A DNA stretch of 64,000 bases, taken from positions 620,001-684,000 of the forward strand of contig CAWAJM010000001.1 of NCBI GenBank assembly GCA_963782445.1. Direction: 5' to 3'. Position numbers and translations under genes: made by a program. Shown here one piece after another: positions 46,294 through 55,225 of this stretch. The notes beneath the pieces are model-generated. The model saw only the letters and a list, made by a program, of their open reading frames with translations, did no database searches and was not told the DNA's origin. Source of the stretch: ZC4RG20 sp963782445. GTDB lineage: Bacteria > Pseudomonadota > Gammaproteobacteria > Steroidobacterales > Rariloculaceae. The first letter of the stretch is position 1. Every line of letters begins with the position of its first letter.

Positions 46294-46326
46294 AAAAAAG
46301 CCGCCGGGGGCGCCGGCGGCTTTTTT
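46294..46326 (-). terminator. Attenuator terminator in the aroG leader
   Basis: GCCGCCGG (46300-46307) and CCGGCGGC (46313-46320) form a perfect 8-bp GC stem with a 5-base loop, flanked by six A and six T residues that extend the stem and give a U tract on either strand. On the aroG strand it lies about 38 bases before the start codon and 26 bases after the leader-peptide stop, so full-length aroG mRNA requires read-through. Confidence 0.88.
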
Positions 46327-46351
46327 GGGAATGCTTCTGGCTACTTTTTGC

Positions 46352-46429
46352 TCAGAACGATCGCAACCCTTCCTCCGCCGGCGGCATCGGAAAACGGTAA
46401 TACCAAAAGTAGAAGCGGGTTGCGAACAT
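46352..46429 (-). CDS. Aromatic-rich leader peptide of aroG
   Basis: A 25-codon reading from ATG (46429) to TGA (46352) gives M-F-A-T-R, then FYFWYYRF, then PMPPAEEGLRSF. Seven of eight residues at positions 6-13 are Phe, Tyr or Trp. Such clustering just ahead of a terminator and a DAHP synthase gene is the signature of a transcription-attenuation leader that senses charged tRNAs for aromatic amino acids. The last part of the peptide gene contains CCGCCGGCGG (46375-46384), which can pair with the 5' arm of the terminator and could serve as antiterminator. Confidence 0.82.
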   Translation of the reverse strand: MFATRFYFWYYRFPMPPAEEGLRSF

Positions 46430-46436
46430 CCGAGCA

Positions 46437-46465
46437 TAGATATCACATCGCGCCGGCTTCGCCAA
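46437..46465 (-). promoter_or_regulatory. Candidate promoter of the aroG leader
   Basis: On the minus strand TTGGCG (46460-46465) is followed after 17 bases by TATCTA (46437-46442), preceded by a TG extended element. Transcription would start at or next to the leader ATG, making the leader transcript almost leaderless. GGCTT and AAGCC form a short inverted repeat over the -35. The -10 match is modest. Confidence 0.4.
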
Positions 46466-46553
46466 GCCCCGGCAAGGGAGCGGAGGCCTCGGTATCAGGG
46501 CGAGCCCGTTCGTGAATCCTGCGGCCGACGGCCGCCAGCCGACGGCGGCGGCG

Positions 46554-48231
46554 TTACCGGCCGAGGACGGCGCCCTTGTGAACCGGCGAAACCGTGCGCT
46601 GGTAAACGCCGAGCCATCCGTGCTGGTTCTGCGCGCCGAACTTTTCGTGCAGCTTGCGCCGGCGCTCGGCGAGTTCCTCCTCGGGTACCTCGAGATCGAC
46701 CACCTTGCGCTCGACGTTCGATCGAAATCGTGTCGCCGTTCTGCAGGAAGGCGAGAGGACCGCCGTCTGCGGCTTCCGGAGAAGCTTCGCCGACGACGAG
46801 GCCGTCGTTGACGAGCCCGGAGAGTTGCCCCTCGGTGATCATCGCGACCTGATTGATGAGGCCGGCGCCGTCGAGCGCGAAGACGACGGCCGAGGTCATG
46901 GCCATGCCGGGCCCGCCGATGACGCCGAGGCCGCGCAGCACGACGACCTCGCCGGGTTTGACCCGGCCCTGCTTGATGGCCTCGAGCGCCTCGTCGCGCG
47001 AATGAAAGATGTTCGCGGGCCCCCTGAATTTCAGCGTGCGCTCGCCCGTGCCCCCGAGGCGCACGATACCGCCGCCGGGCAGCAGGCTGCCGCGCACGAT
47101 GTTGATCGTTGCGCGCTTCGAGAGCGGTGCGTCGACGCTGTGGATTACGCTCTCGTCTTCGACCTTCGCGTCCGCGAGGATCTCGCCCAGGGTCCGTCCC
47201 GTCACGCTGGGGGCCTCGAGATCGAGGAACCGTTCGAGGCGCTTGAGCACGGCCCGCACGCCGCCTGCCGCCTCGAGCTCCTCGATGAGGCCTGGACCGT
47301 TTGGCCGGATGGCGGCCAGCAGCGGGATTTTGTCGGCGTAGTCGGAGACGATCTGGTAGACGTCCGCTTCGGCCTCGGCCTCCGCCGCAATCGCCTGCAG
47401 ATGCTTGATGCAGTTGATCGAGCCGCTCAGCGCGAGCACGACGAGTGCGGCGTTGCGCACCGCCCCCGGCGTGATGATGTCGCGCGGCTTCACGTCCTTC
47501 CAGACCATGTCCACGATGCGGGTGCCGCACTCGCGCAGGTTCGCCATCATCTTCTCGCTGTTGGCCGCGACGGGTGCGCTGCCCGGCACGGTCATGCCCA
47601 AGGCCTCGCAGACCACGTGCATGGAGTTGGCGGTGCCCATGCCGGCGCAGACGCCCGGGCTTCGGACGGCGACATCCGCCATGCCCGTAAGCTCCTCGAC
47701 GGTTACGCGTCCCGAGGGCACGTAGCCCGACTTCAGGAACACCTCCTCGATGTCGATGTGCTGGCCGCGCCATTCGCCGCTGGCCTGATAGCCGCAGATC
47801 ACGACGATCGTCGGAATGTTGAGCCGGCCGGCGGCCATGAGCTGGCCGGGCGTCGTCTTGTCGCAGGACGCGAGGCAGACCATGCCGTCGAGCAGCGCCC
47901 CTTCCACCTGGACCTCGATATCGGCGGCGATGAGATCGCGGCTCGGTAGGATATAGGCGCCGTACTTGCCGGCGCTCGTAATGAAGTCGCTCGGGGCGGC
48001 CGTGCGCACTTCGAAGGGCACGCCGCCGGCCGCCCGGATCGATTGCTTGAGCTCCGCGGCGAGACCGTCGAGATGGCTGAAGCAACTCGACAGCTCGGAC
48101 GAGGAGTTCACGATCGCGATCTTCGGTTTCGTCATGTCCTCGTCGGAGATACCGAGCACCCGCCACTGTGCCCGGCGTCCCGCCCACAAGGCGGTGCCGG
48201 GTTCGAGGTTGCTGCGAAGCTTGCGGGGCAT
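46554..48231 (-). pseudogene. IlvD/Edd-family dehydratase, frameshifted near its 3' end
   Basis: Fe-S dehydratase of the dihydroxy-acid/sugar-acid dehydratase family. From the ATG at 48231 (GGAGGAG just upstream) the three cluster ligands are C50 (SELSSCFSHL), C123 (CLASCDKTTPG) and C195 (PGVCAGMGTANSM). Sequence detail (GYQASGEWRGQHIDIEEVF) is nearer to sugar-acid dehydratases than to IlvD of valine synthesis; the substrate is unknown. The frame breaks at 46713-46719: removing one base (GAACGTC to GACGTC on the coding strand) restores the conserved tail VERKVVDLEV...GWLGVYQRTVSPVHKGAVLGR, with the stop at 46554. Uncorrected, the reading runs out of family similarity and ends at 46495. Confidence 0.85.
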
Positions 48232-48435
48232 GGCTCCTCCAGTACGGCTGTGCCGGTTTGCTCTCGAGATGCTGAAAACGCTGCGTTCCAAGCGTAGGCG
48301 ATGGCCGAAGGGCCAGGCAAGCGCCGCGCCCGTAGCGGCCCCGAGCGCGACGCGAGATTCGATGGCCTACACTGATTTTCGCACGGTTGCCGGCCCGCGC
48401 GGCCGGCCAAGCGCCTCGACGCGCCGGACGATGAG

Positions 48436-48954
48436 ATGAAGGGCGACACCATGAAAGATCCCGGTACGACAGGCCGGCCCGAACGCCGGGACCGGCTGAT
48501 TCGCGAGCACATCAATAACCCCTACAAGCTGCGGCGCGATCTGCCGGAGCCGACACGCTGTCCCCAGTGCGGCGCGACCTTCGCGGCCGGCCGATGGACG
48601 TGGAGCAAGACGCCCGTCGATCCCGTCGGTGAGGTCCTCTGCGAGGCCTGTCGCCGAATCGGCGACCGGTATCCGGCGGGCGAGGTGCTGTTGCAGGGCG
48701 GCTTCGTCTCGGCGCATCGCGACGAGATTCTCGGGCTCGTCCGCAATCTCGAGCGATCGCAGAATGCCGAGCATCCCCTCAACAGGATCATGGGCATCGA
48801 CGATCGCCCGGAAGGTCTCCTCGTCACGACGACGGACATCCATCTGCCGGGCGCGATAGGCCGCGCCCTCGAGGGCGCCTGGGAGGGCGATCTGCAGATG
48901 CACTACGACGACCAGGGCTATTTTGCGCGCGTTGTCTGGAGACGGGACGACTAG
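48436..48954 (+). CDS. BCAM0308-family zinc-ribbon protein
   Basis: A 172-residue protein with the features of the uncharacterised BCAM0308 family: RDRLIREHINNPYKLRRDLPEP, a CPQCG and CEACRRI pair forming a zinc ribbon (about 42-73), DRYPAGEVLLQGGFVSAHRDE shortened here to DRYPAGEV, and LLVTTTDIHLPGAIGRAL. The fold recalls the NMD3/translation-linked zinc proteins, but no function is established. An ATG five codons later (48451) has AAGG better placed and may be the real start. It converges on the next gene with a 4-base overlap of stops. Confidence 0.8.
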   Translation: MKGDTMKDPGTTGRPERRDRLIREHINNPYKLRRDLPEPTRCPQCGATFAAGRWTWSKTPVDPVGEVLCEACRRIGDRYPAGEVLLQGGFVSAHRDEILGLVRNLERSQNAEHPLNRIMGIDDRPEGLLVTTTDIHLPGAIGRALEGAWEGDLQMHYDDQGYFARVVWRRDD

Positions 48955-49901
48955 CGCGGGATGCGCGCACTCGTGGAGGCGGCGTGTGGCGTTCGCGGCA
49001 GCGGGACGCTGAGCCGGTTCGCGTCCTGTCCCAGCCCGAGCGCATAGATATAGTCCATGAGCTCGTAGCAGATCACGAGCTCGCGCGAGCCGGGCATCCA
49101 TGCCGCCTCCGGCCTGCCGCAACTGCGGACGACGAGCTTGAAGGGACGCGCCAGCGTGAACTGCGCGTTGAGACGGTCCGCGGTTCGCTCGAGCAGTTGC
49201 TGCGACTCGAGCTCCGCGGCGACGCGCTCGGAGACCAACGTTTTCGGTGGCTCGAATTCGACGGTCGTGCGGGGCGGCGGCGGGTCGCTGGGCTTGCGGC
49301 CGTAGGTCGCAATGAGCCAGCGGATCGCTTTGTCCGTGCGCCGGTACTCGTCGACGCAGCCGGCTGCACGAGCGGGGGGCAGCCCGGCGATCTCGGGAAT
49401 GCGGGCGAAGGTCGTCGGGTTGCTGCCGTAGAGCAGGCAGGTGATCTGGTAGTAGCGCTGGATGCTCAACGCGTGCTCGCCCCAGTACGGTAAGGGTGCA
49501 CCGGAGTCGAGCGCGCTGCGCCAGGCGACGGCAAATGCGTTCGCGGCCGACAATAGGAAGCGCAAGGGCCGGTCCTGCTGGTTCGGATCGAAGGGCTTCT
49601 CGTTGAGCAGCGCCCACGTCGCGATGTAGTCGGCCGCGTTCTCGGTTGGGCCGACGATCGGGAAGTCCTTCTCGGCGATGAGCAGATGCGCGACCTCGTG
49701 CAGCAGCAGAAACTCGACGTTGCCGAGCACGAACATCATCAGGTCCTGCTGCTTGGCGTCGGACGCTTCGGCCGGCCGGGTCGCCGGGGGCGGCCCGCCG
49801 GCTTTCGCGACGGCTGCGGGCGGGGCATGGGCGCAAGAGGCTGTGGCCGCTACAAGCAGCGCGGCGGCCGCGCCCAGAATGCGGGTCGTCCGGGTGCCCA
49901 T
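48951..49901 (-). CDS. Putative exported metallopeptidase (DUF4344-like)
   Basis: A 316-residue protein with a hydrophobic N-terminal export signal (ILGAAAALLVAATAS) and a zincin-type HExxH motif in FLLLHEVAHLLIAEKD, followed by a possible third ligand in GPTENAADYIATW. This pattern matches the DUF4344 group of putative metallopeptidases; substrate unknown. The start at 49901 is the ATG of MGTRTTRIL; the same frame stays open upstream into the ftsH remnant, so a fused reading is possible but has no family support. Confidence 0.75.
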   Translation of the reverse strand: MGTRTTRILGAAAALLVAATASCAHAPPAAVAKAGGPPPATRPAEASDAKQQDLMMFVLGNVEFLLLHEVAHLLIAEKDFPIVGPTENAADYIATWALLNEKPFDPNQQDRPLRFLLSAANAFAVAWRSALDSGAPLPYWGEHALSIQRYYQITCLLYGSNPTTFARIPEIAGLPPARAAGCVDEYRRTDKAIRWLIATYGRKPSDPPPPRTTVEFEPPKTLVSERVAAELESQQLLERTADRLNAQFTLARPFKLVVRSCGRPEAAWMPGSRELVICYELMDYIYALGLGQDANRLSVPLPRTPHAASTSARIPR

Positions 49902-49929
49902 GCGGAGATTGTAGCGGAGAGCGTTCGGT

Positions 49930-50982
49930 GCCTGCTTGAGGTCCTGCTCGGCTCCGGAGCTCGTCTCCCCGAAGACGATCCGCTCGGTCGTTCGTCCGGC
50001 GAGCGCCACCCCGAGCCGAGCGCGCAGATAACTCTCCAGCAGGTTGTGCCGCTCCTCGGGCGGCAGCTGCTCGGTGGCGCCGAGCGAGCGGCCCCGCGGG
50101 ACGATCGTGACCTTCTGCGGCGGATCCGCGTGGGGCAACAGGGTCGCCGCAAGTGCGTGCCCGGCCTCGTGATAGGCGATGATCTTCTTCTCCTCTCCTT
50201 GCAGCACGGTACGCCTTTCGGTTCCGAGCACGACCTTGTCGCCTGCCTTCTGCACGTCAGTCATCGTGACGCGCTTCTGGCCGCGGCTGCCGGCCGCAAG
50301 TGCGGCTTCGTTGACGAGATTTTCGCGGTCGGCGGCGGAGAAACCGATCGTGAGCGCGGCCACTCGAGTCAGGTCCACGTCGTCGGCCAGCGGCACGCCG
50401 CGGGCATGAATTGCGAGGATTTGCAGCCGGGCCTCCCGCTTGGCGCTCTCGAACATGTCGCGCACGCGAGACGCGCCCACCCCGACGAACATCTCGATGA
50501 ACTCCGAGCCGCTGATGCTGAAGAACGGGACGCCCGCTTCTCCGGCCGAGGCCCGGGTCCTGAACCGGCGGCATCGTCGTCGTGAACGTCGTCGTCATCC
50601 GTGACGCGGGCGCGCCGGCCGCCGAGCCTTCGGCCGCCCCGGCGTCCGCGGTTCCCGGGCGGCCGCCCGGCCCCGCGGCTTGCCCTGCCCCGGGAGCCGT
50701 CGCCGGACGGCCGCCTTCTCTGACTATGGGCCGCGGCTCGTCGAACCGGCCCTGTATCTTCTGGCCGTCGAACACGACCTGCGCGACGTGACCCGATGTG
50801 ACCGCTTTCTTGAAGCTCGTATAGCTGATCTCCGGCTGCCGCGGACTCATGCTGAAAGCCCAATAGAGCCCGAGCGCGAGCAGCGCTATTGCCCAGATGG
50901 CGTACTGCCAGGCCCGTGAGCGACGCGGGGGGCTGCGACGATCCGGGCGCTCGGGGCCACGGCGTTCGTCTCGGGGGTTCAT
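49930..50982 (-). pseudogene. Decayed FtsH-type ATP-dependent zinc protease
   Basis: Pieces of FtsH are present in the right order with the middle missing. An N-terminal membrane segment (WAIALLALGLYWAF) and ISYTSFKKAVTSGHVAQVVF lead to FTTTMPPVQDPGL. Near 50545-50553 this joins, out of frame, to AGEAGVPFFSISGSEFIEMF, so the second membrane segment and Walker A are gone. Near 50430 MFESAKREA joins RLQILAIHARGVPL, removing Walker B and the SRH. The protease zinc motif AYHEAGHALAA and third ligand GAEQDLKQA remain, then similarity stops at about 49930. FtsH is normally 600-650 residues; this remnant encodes about 350. Confidence 0.85.
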
Positions 50983-51180
50983 CACCGACCTCAGCCGTGC
51001 GGGCTATTCGAGACGAGCGGCGCTGCCGCTTCGAGGCGGCGGCCATCGAGAGAGATGGTTCGAGAAGCAATTAATCGAGATGAGCGCTGCACTGGTGTCC
51101 CGGTTCCTGATCCGCGATGCCGACGGATGCGCAAGCCCCGTGCCACGGGACGCGCAGCATCCGCCGGCAGGCGGGCCGGA

Positions 51181-51958
51181 TCAGTACCAGTCGCGCAGGC
51201 GGACTTCGATGTTCGGATCCCGGCTCGTGACGAGTTTCTTGAACTTCGCCGTGTCGCTGCCGCGATAGTGATACGGGTAGACGATGCCCGGCTTGAACGC
51301 GAGCACGGCATCGGCCGCCTGCTGCTCGGTCATCGTGTACGGAAGGTTGAAGCAGATGAAGGCGACATCGATGTTCTTCAGGGCGCGCATCTCGGGGATG
51401 TCTTCCGTGTCGCCGCTGATGTAGATGCGCTTGCCGCCGATCGTGAGCACGTAGCCGTTGCCGACCCCCTTCGGATGATATTTCAGCCGCGCGGGCGTCG
51501 TGTTGTAGGCAGGGACGGCCTGGATCAGGACGTTGTCGATCGAACGTCATGTCTCCGTTGCCGAGCACCGTCGTCTTGGCCCGGAGGCTGGGTGGCATCT
51601 GGTTGGCGACGATGGCGGGTGCGACGATGCGCGTATCGGCCTGGACGACGGCTTCGAGCGTGTCGACGTCGTAGTGATCGCCGTGCGCATGGCTCAGCAG
51701 GATCAGATCGGGCTTGGGCAGGCCCGCGTACAACTTCGCGCCGCCCACGGGATCGTTGTAGATCGTCTTGCCGTTCCACTGCATCGCGAAGCTCGCGTGC
51801 CTGATCGGGTGGATGAACAGCGTGCTGCTGTCGGTTAGGATCTTGTCACCGGGGAGCGGCTGGGCGGAGGCGGCGGTCGCGATGAGCGCGAGACCCGCCG
51901 CCCACGCGAGCGCGGCGCCGAAGCGCCAAGAGGCGAAACGATGGGGAGTCGTGTGCAT
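51181..51958 (-). pseudogene. Exported MBL-fold metal-dependent hydrolase, frameshifted
   Basis: Metallo-beta-lactamase-fold protein (UlaG/YtnP-like) with a signal peptide (start ATG 51958, cleavage near ASAQPLPG). The metal motif SHAHGDHYDVD is intact, and the distal part ISGDTEDIPEM and VYPYHYRGSD is in another frame. The break is at 51542-51548: changing CGAACGTC to CGACGTC restores a continuous reading GDMTSIDNVLIQAVPAYN through to the stop at 51181, giving about 258 residues. Apart from the single extra base the gene looks intact. Confidence 0.83.
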
Positions 51959-52216
51959 GAGGCTACCTTTTGGTTTTGGCTTGGTATTTTTTTCTAACAT
52001 GGACTCGAGGGCGTGAACAACGTCGGGTGTAGATCCGGGGCCAAGCCCTGTATTTTCATGCGGCTATCCAACCGCTATCGGCCGTGAGAAGATTTGGCAC
52101 TGTTGAATCCTCCGGATAGCATGCACCTTCCTCTCTTATTACCGTTCATTGGGCCTAAGGGCGGGGTGCCCCTATCCTCCTTTGGCGGTCCCAAAAACCC
52201 ATTCAGGAGGTACTAA

Positions 52217-52507
52217 ATGGGCAGGAAACTGTACGTCGGCAATCTACCTTACTCGGTCACCGAAGAAAGCCTCGCGGCCAAGTTCTCCGAGTGCGGGCGC
52301 GTCGAGTCTGCAAAGGTCATTACGGACCGGACGACCGGTCAGAGCAAAGGTTTCGGCTTCGTCGAGATGTCTTCGGATTCCGAGGCGCAGGCCGCCATCG
52401 ATAAGCTCAATGGAGTTCAGTACAACGGCCGCCCCCTCCGGGTCAACGAGGCCAAGCCGCAGGAGAAGCGGCCGGCCGGCGGCGGCTACGGCGGCGGGCG
52501 TTGGTAG
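52217..52507 (+). CDS. RRM-domain RNA-binding protein
   Basis: Small RNA-binding protein of 96 residues with one RNA recognition motif: RNP2 LYVGNL (5-10) and RNP1 KGFGFVEM (44-51), then a short Gly-rich tail GGGYGGGRW. Similar bacterial proteins bind mRNA and often respond to cold. The ATG has a near-perfect AGGAGG seven bases upstream, suggesting strong translation. A long, comparatively AT-rich 5' region (about 52080-52216) could be a regulatory leader, but I cannot define a structure. Confidence 0.93.
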   Translation: MGRKLYVGNLPYSVTEESLAAKFSECGRVESAKVITDRTTGQSKGFGFVEMSSDSEAQAAIDKLNGVQYNGRPLRVNEAKPQEKRPAGGGYGGGRW

Positions 52508-52530
52508 CGCCTCGACGCAGGCCTAAAGAG

Positions 52531-52562
52531 TGACGGCCGGCGCTTCAGCGGGCGCCGGTCGT
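52531..52562. terminator. Hairpin between convergent RRM gene and nhaA
   Basis: GACGGCCGGCGC and GCGCCGGTCGTC can pair over 12 positions with one mismatch around a short loop. The right arm overlaps the last codons of nhaA. There is no T tract. Its place between convergent stops suggests transcript-end formation. Confidence 0.4.
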
Positions 52563-53810
52563 CTCCGTCTCGTGCCCGGTCTTCGGGCGTGCGACGACCG
52601 GCAATGCCGATCTCAAGATCAGGTAGCCGAGTCCCCCCGACAGCACCGACCCGAGGATGATGCCTAGGCGCTCGTCGAACGGCAGCCGCGCGCCCGTGTG
52701 CTCGAATGCGAGCGATCCGATGAACAGGCTCATCGTGAAGCCGACCCCGCAGACGACCGCTGTGCCGTAGATCTGCAGCCAGGAGAGGCCCGCCGGCAAG
52801 CGGGCGAACCCCGCGCGGACCGCCAGCCAGCAGGCCGTGAAGACGCCGAACTGCTTGCCGAAGAATAAGCCGGCCAGCACGCCGAGCGGAACCGGGTGTA
52901 CGAGATAATCCCAGGAGACGCCCTTCAGCGAGACCCCGGCGTTGAAGAAGGCGAAGAGCGGCAAAATACCGAAGGCGACCGCGGCGTGCAGATCGTGCTC
53001 GAGTTCCTGGAGCGGCGACGTGCCGGTGCGCGCATCGCGCATCGGAATGAAGAGCGCGAGAATCACGCCGGCCAGCGTCGCATGGACGCCGGACTTGAGA
53101 ATGGCCGCCCACATCACGACGCCGACGAGCAGGTAGGGGGTGCGCTCGGAGACCCGGCGGCGGTTCATGAGCGAGAGCAGCGCGATGCAGACCGCCGCCG
53201 TCGCCAGCGCCGCGGCCGAAAGCTCGTGCGAGTAGAACACGGCAATGACGAGGATCGCGCCGAGGTCGTCGAAGATCGCGATCGCGACCAGAAAGATCCG
53301 CAGCGCGAGCGGGACGCGGTTGCCCAGCAGCGCGAGCACGGCCAGCGCGAACGCGATGTCGGTCGCGGTCGGGATCGCCCAGCCTTCGAGCGCCGTGGCG
53401 TCCGGCCAGTTGATCGCAACGTAGATCAGGGCGGGCACGGCCATGCCCCCGAGTGCCGCGACGGCCGGCAGCACGATCTGGTCGCGTCCGGTCAACTGGC
53501 CCTCGAGAAACTCGCGTTTGAGCTCGAGCCCCACGAGTAGGAAAAACACGGCCATGAGCCCGTCGTTGACCCACAGCAGCAGGGGCTTCGCGATCTCGAA
53601 GGCGCCGAAACGGATTTCGACGGGCAGGTCGACGAGCGAGCCGTACAGGCCGCCCAGCGGCGAGTTGGCCACGAGCATCGCGCCCACCGCGGCGATCATG
53701 AGCACGGTGCCGCTCGCGGTCTCGAGCCGCAGGAAGTCACGCAGGGCGTTCAGCAAGGCTTCTCTCCGATGTTCCGAGTCTACTCGTCCGCCGGCATGGA
53801 ACTTGCTCAT
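52545..53810 (-). CDS. nhaA: Na+/H+ antiporter NhaA
   Basis: Electrogenic inner-membrane antiporter for sodium and pH homeostasis. From the ATG at 53810 the protein has 421 residues with about 12 hydrophobic segments. Conserved regions include LLLWVNDGLMAVFFLLVGLE shortened to VNDGLMAVFF, GWAIPTATDIAFAL, and the ion-binding aspartates in AIFDDLGAIL. CGVGFTMSLFIGSLAF is also family-typical. Its start is only 25 bases from the divergent FNT gene start, so the promoters must overlap each other's coding sequence. Confidence 0.95.
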   Translation of the reverse strand: MSKFHAGGRVDSEHRREALLNALRDFLRLETASGTVLMIAAVGAMLVANSPLGGLYGSLVDLPVEIRFGAFEIAKPLLLWVNDGLMAVFFLLVGLELKREFLEGQLTGRDQIVLPAVAALGGMAVPALIYVAINWPDATALEGWAIPTATDIAFALAVLALLGNRVPLALRIFLVAIAIFDDLGAILVIAVFYSHELSAAALATAAVCIALLSLMNRRRVSERTPYLLVGVVMWAAILKSGVHATLAGVILALFIPMRDARTGTSPLQELEHDLHAAVAFGILPLFAFFNAGVSLKGVSWDYLVHPVPLGVLAGLFFGKQFGVFTACWLAVRAGFARLPAGLSWLQIYGTAVVCGVGFTMSLFIGSLAFEHTGARLPFDERLGIILGSVLSGGLGYLILRSALPVVARPKTGHETETTGAR

Positions 53811-53835
53811 TGCCCGGATCCTTCGAGCGGACGAG

Positions 53836-54645
53836 ATGGGGGACGAGCACAATAGAGCCGAAGCGGATGCTACCGAAGCGCGGGCCCGGCACGCCATCAG
53901 CGCTAAGGTCGTGCACGACGCGGTCCGCCAGGAAGGCGAGGAGGAGCTCGCTCGGCCGCTCGCCGCGCTGGCGTGGTCGGGGCTCGCCGCGGGCTTGTCC
54001 ATGGGGCTGTCGCTTGTCGCCCAAGGGGCGATCCTCGCGCGAATCGATTCGGCGGCCTGGGCGCCGCTCGTCTCGAATCTAGGCTATACGCTCGGCTTCA
54101 TCATCGTCACGCTGGGCCGCCAGCAACTCTACACGGAGATCACGCTGACGGCCGTGATTCCCGCCCTCGAGCAAAAGACGCTGGGCGCATGGGGCCGCGT
54201 CGGGCGCCTCTGGGCGGTCGTGCTGGCCGCAAATCTCATCGGCGCTTTCGCGATTGCGGGCTTCGCCAGCACGGGCTCCTTCTTTCCGGAATTCCGCGCC
54301 GCCTTTCTGGAGATCGGGCGCCAGGCCGCGGACGGCGGCGTCTGGGGGCATTTTCTCCGGGGCATACCGGCGGGCTGGCTCATCGCGCTCATTGTCTGGC
54401 TCGGGCCGGCGGTGCCGTCCGCACGGCTTTGGATCGCGCTGATTCTGTCGTACTTCGTCGGCATCGGCGGGTTCACGCACGTGATCGCCGGGTCGGTGGA
54501 AGTGTTTTACCTCGTGGTCACCGGACACCTGTCGGCCGGCCAATACGCGTTCCAGTACCTGTTGCCCACGCTCTGCGGCAACACGGCGGGCGGCGTGCTG
54601 CTCGTAGCAGCGCTCAACCACGCCCAGGTCGCCGGGAGCCAGTGA
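53836..54645 (+). CDS. Formate/nitrite transporter family channel (YfdC-like)
   Basis: FNT-family membrane protein of 269 residues from the ATG at 53836. Six membrane segments span about 45-265. The sequence resembles E. coli YfdC rather than FocA or NirC: an acidic N-terminal tail, GLAAGLSMGLSLVAQG, TLGRQQLYTEITLTAVIP, and SYFVGIGGFTHVIAGSVEVF with the central histidine region, then LPTLCGNTAGGVLLVA. The transported anion is unknown. Confidence 0.88.
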   Translation: MGDEHNRAEADATEARARHAISAKVVHDAVRQEGEEELARPLAALAWSGLAAGLSMGLSLVAQGAILARIDSAAWAPLVSNLGYTLGFIIVTLGRQQLYTEITLTAVIPALEQKTLGAWGRVGRLWAVVLAANLIGAFAIAGFASTGSFFPEFRAAFLEIGRQAADGGVWGHFLRGIPAGWLIALIVWLGPAVPSARLWIALILSYFVGIGGFTHVIAGSVEVFYLVVTGHLSAGQYAFQYLLPTLCGNTAGGVLLVAALNHAQVAGSQ

Positions 54646-54739
54646 GGCGCCGCTTGCGGGCAGGCATCCGCCCAGCGATTGTGCTACGGCATCCCATGGC
54701 GCTAAATTGGGTGCGGGTTTCGCCGCATACAGCCTCGAT

Positions 54740-55225
54740 ATGTCCATGAGCGCAGACCGACAAACCATACGAGACGTTCTCGCCGGCAATCCCTTCTTCG
54801 CGGGCCTCGCCCCGCAGCACCTCGATTTCGTCGCCGAGCACGCGACGGTGCGGCGGCTGCGGCAGGAAGACGTGCTGTTCGCCTTCGGAGACAAGGCGAG
54901 CAGTTTCTTTCTAGTGCGGGAAGGGCACGTGTCGGTCGAGGTCGCGGCGATCCAGGGTCCGGCGCTGACGCTGCAGGAGCTCGGCCCGGGTGCAGTCCTC
55001 GGCTGGTCGTGGCTCATCGCACCCTACCGCTGGAGCTTCCAGGCAAGGGCCACGGAGGCCTCCGAAGTGCTCGAGTTCGACGGCCAGCGCATCCTCGCGC
55101 GCTGCGAGGAGGATGCTAAATTCGGCTACGAGCTGCTCAAGCGCTTCTCGGCCCTGATGTCGGAACGGCTGTTCTTCGCGCGCGAGAGAATGATGGCCGA
55201 GTGGAAGCCGGCCGGCTTTGCATAG
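54740..55225 (+). CDS. Cyclic nucleotide-binding domain protein without DNA-binding domain
   Basis: A 161-residue protein consisting of a Crp-like beta-roll (about 10-125) and a following helix, with no helix-turn-helix. Family-typical motifs are NPFFAGLAPQHLDFVAEHA shortened to FFAGLAPQHL, FFLVREGHVSVE, LGWSWLIAPYRWSFQARA, and RCEEDAKFGYELLKRF. Such stand-alone sensor domains are common beside transporters and channels. The ATG at 54740 is preferred; a TTG at 54707 extends the reading. Ligand unknown. Confidence 0.83.
   Translation: MSMSADRQTIRDVLAGNPFFAGLAPQHLDFVAEHATVRRLRQEDVLFAFGDKASSFFLVREGHVSVEVAAIQGPALTLQELGPGAVLGWSWLIAPYRWSFQARATEASEVLEFDGQRILARCEEDAKFGYELLKRFSALMSERLFFARERMMAEWKPAGFA

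Noticed and set aside
48951..50492. A genuine 513-residue FtsH-metallopeptidase fusion protein
   Set aside because: FtsH similarity stops at about 49930 and the second part starts with its own ATG and export signal, which would make no sense inside a fusion. The continuous frame is most simply chance.
50584..50590. GAACGTC in the ftsH remnant as a fourth instance of the shared insertion
   Set aside because: The uncorrected reading here (FTTTMPPVQDPGL) already looks like FtsH, so no base needs removing. The frame is lost later, at the deletion junction.
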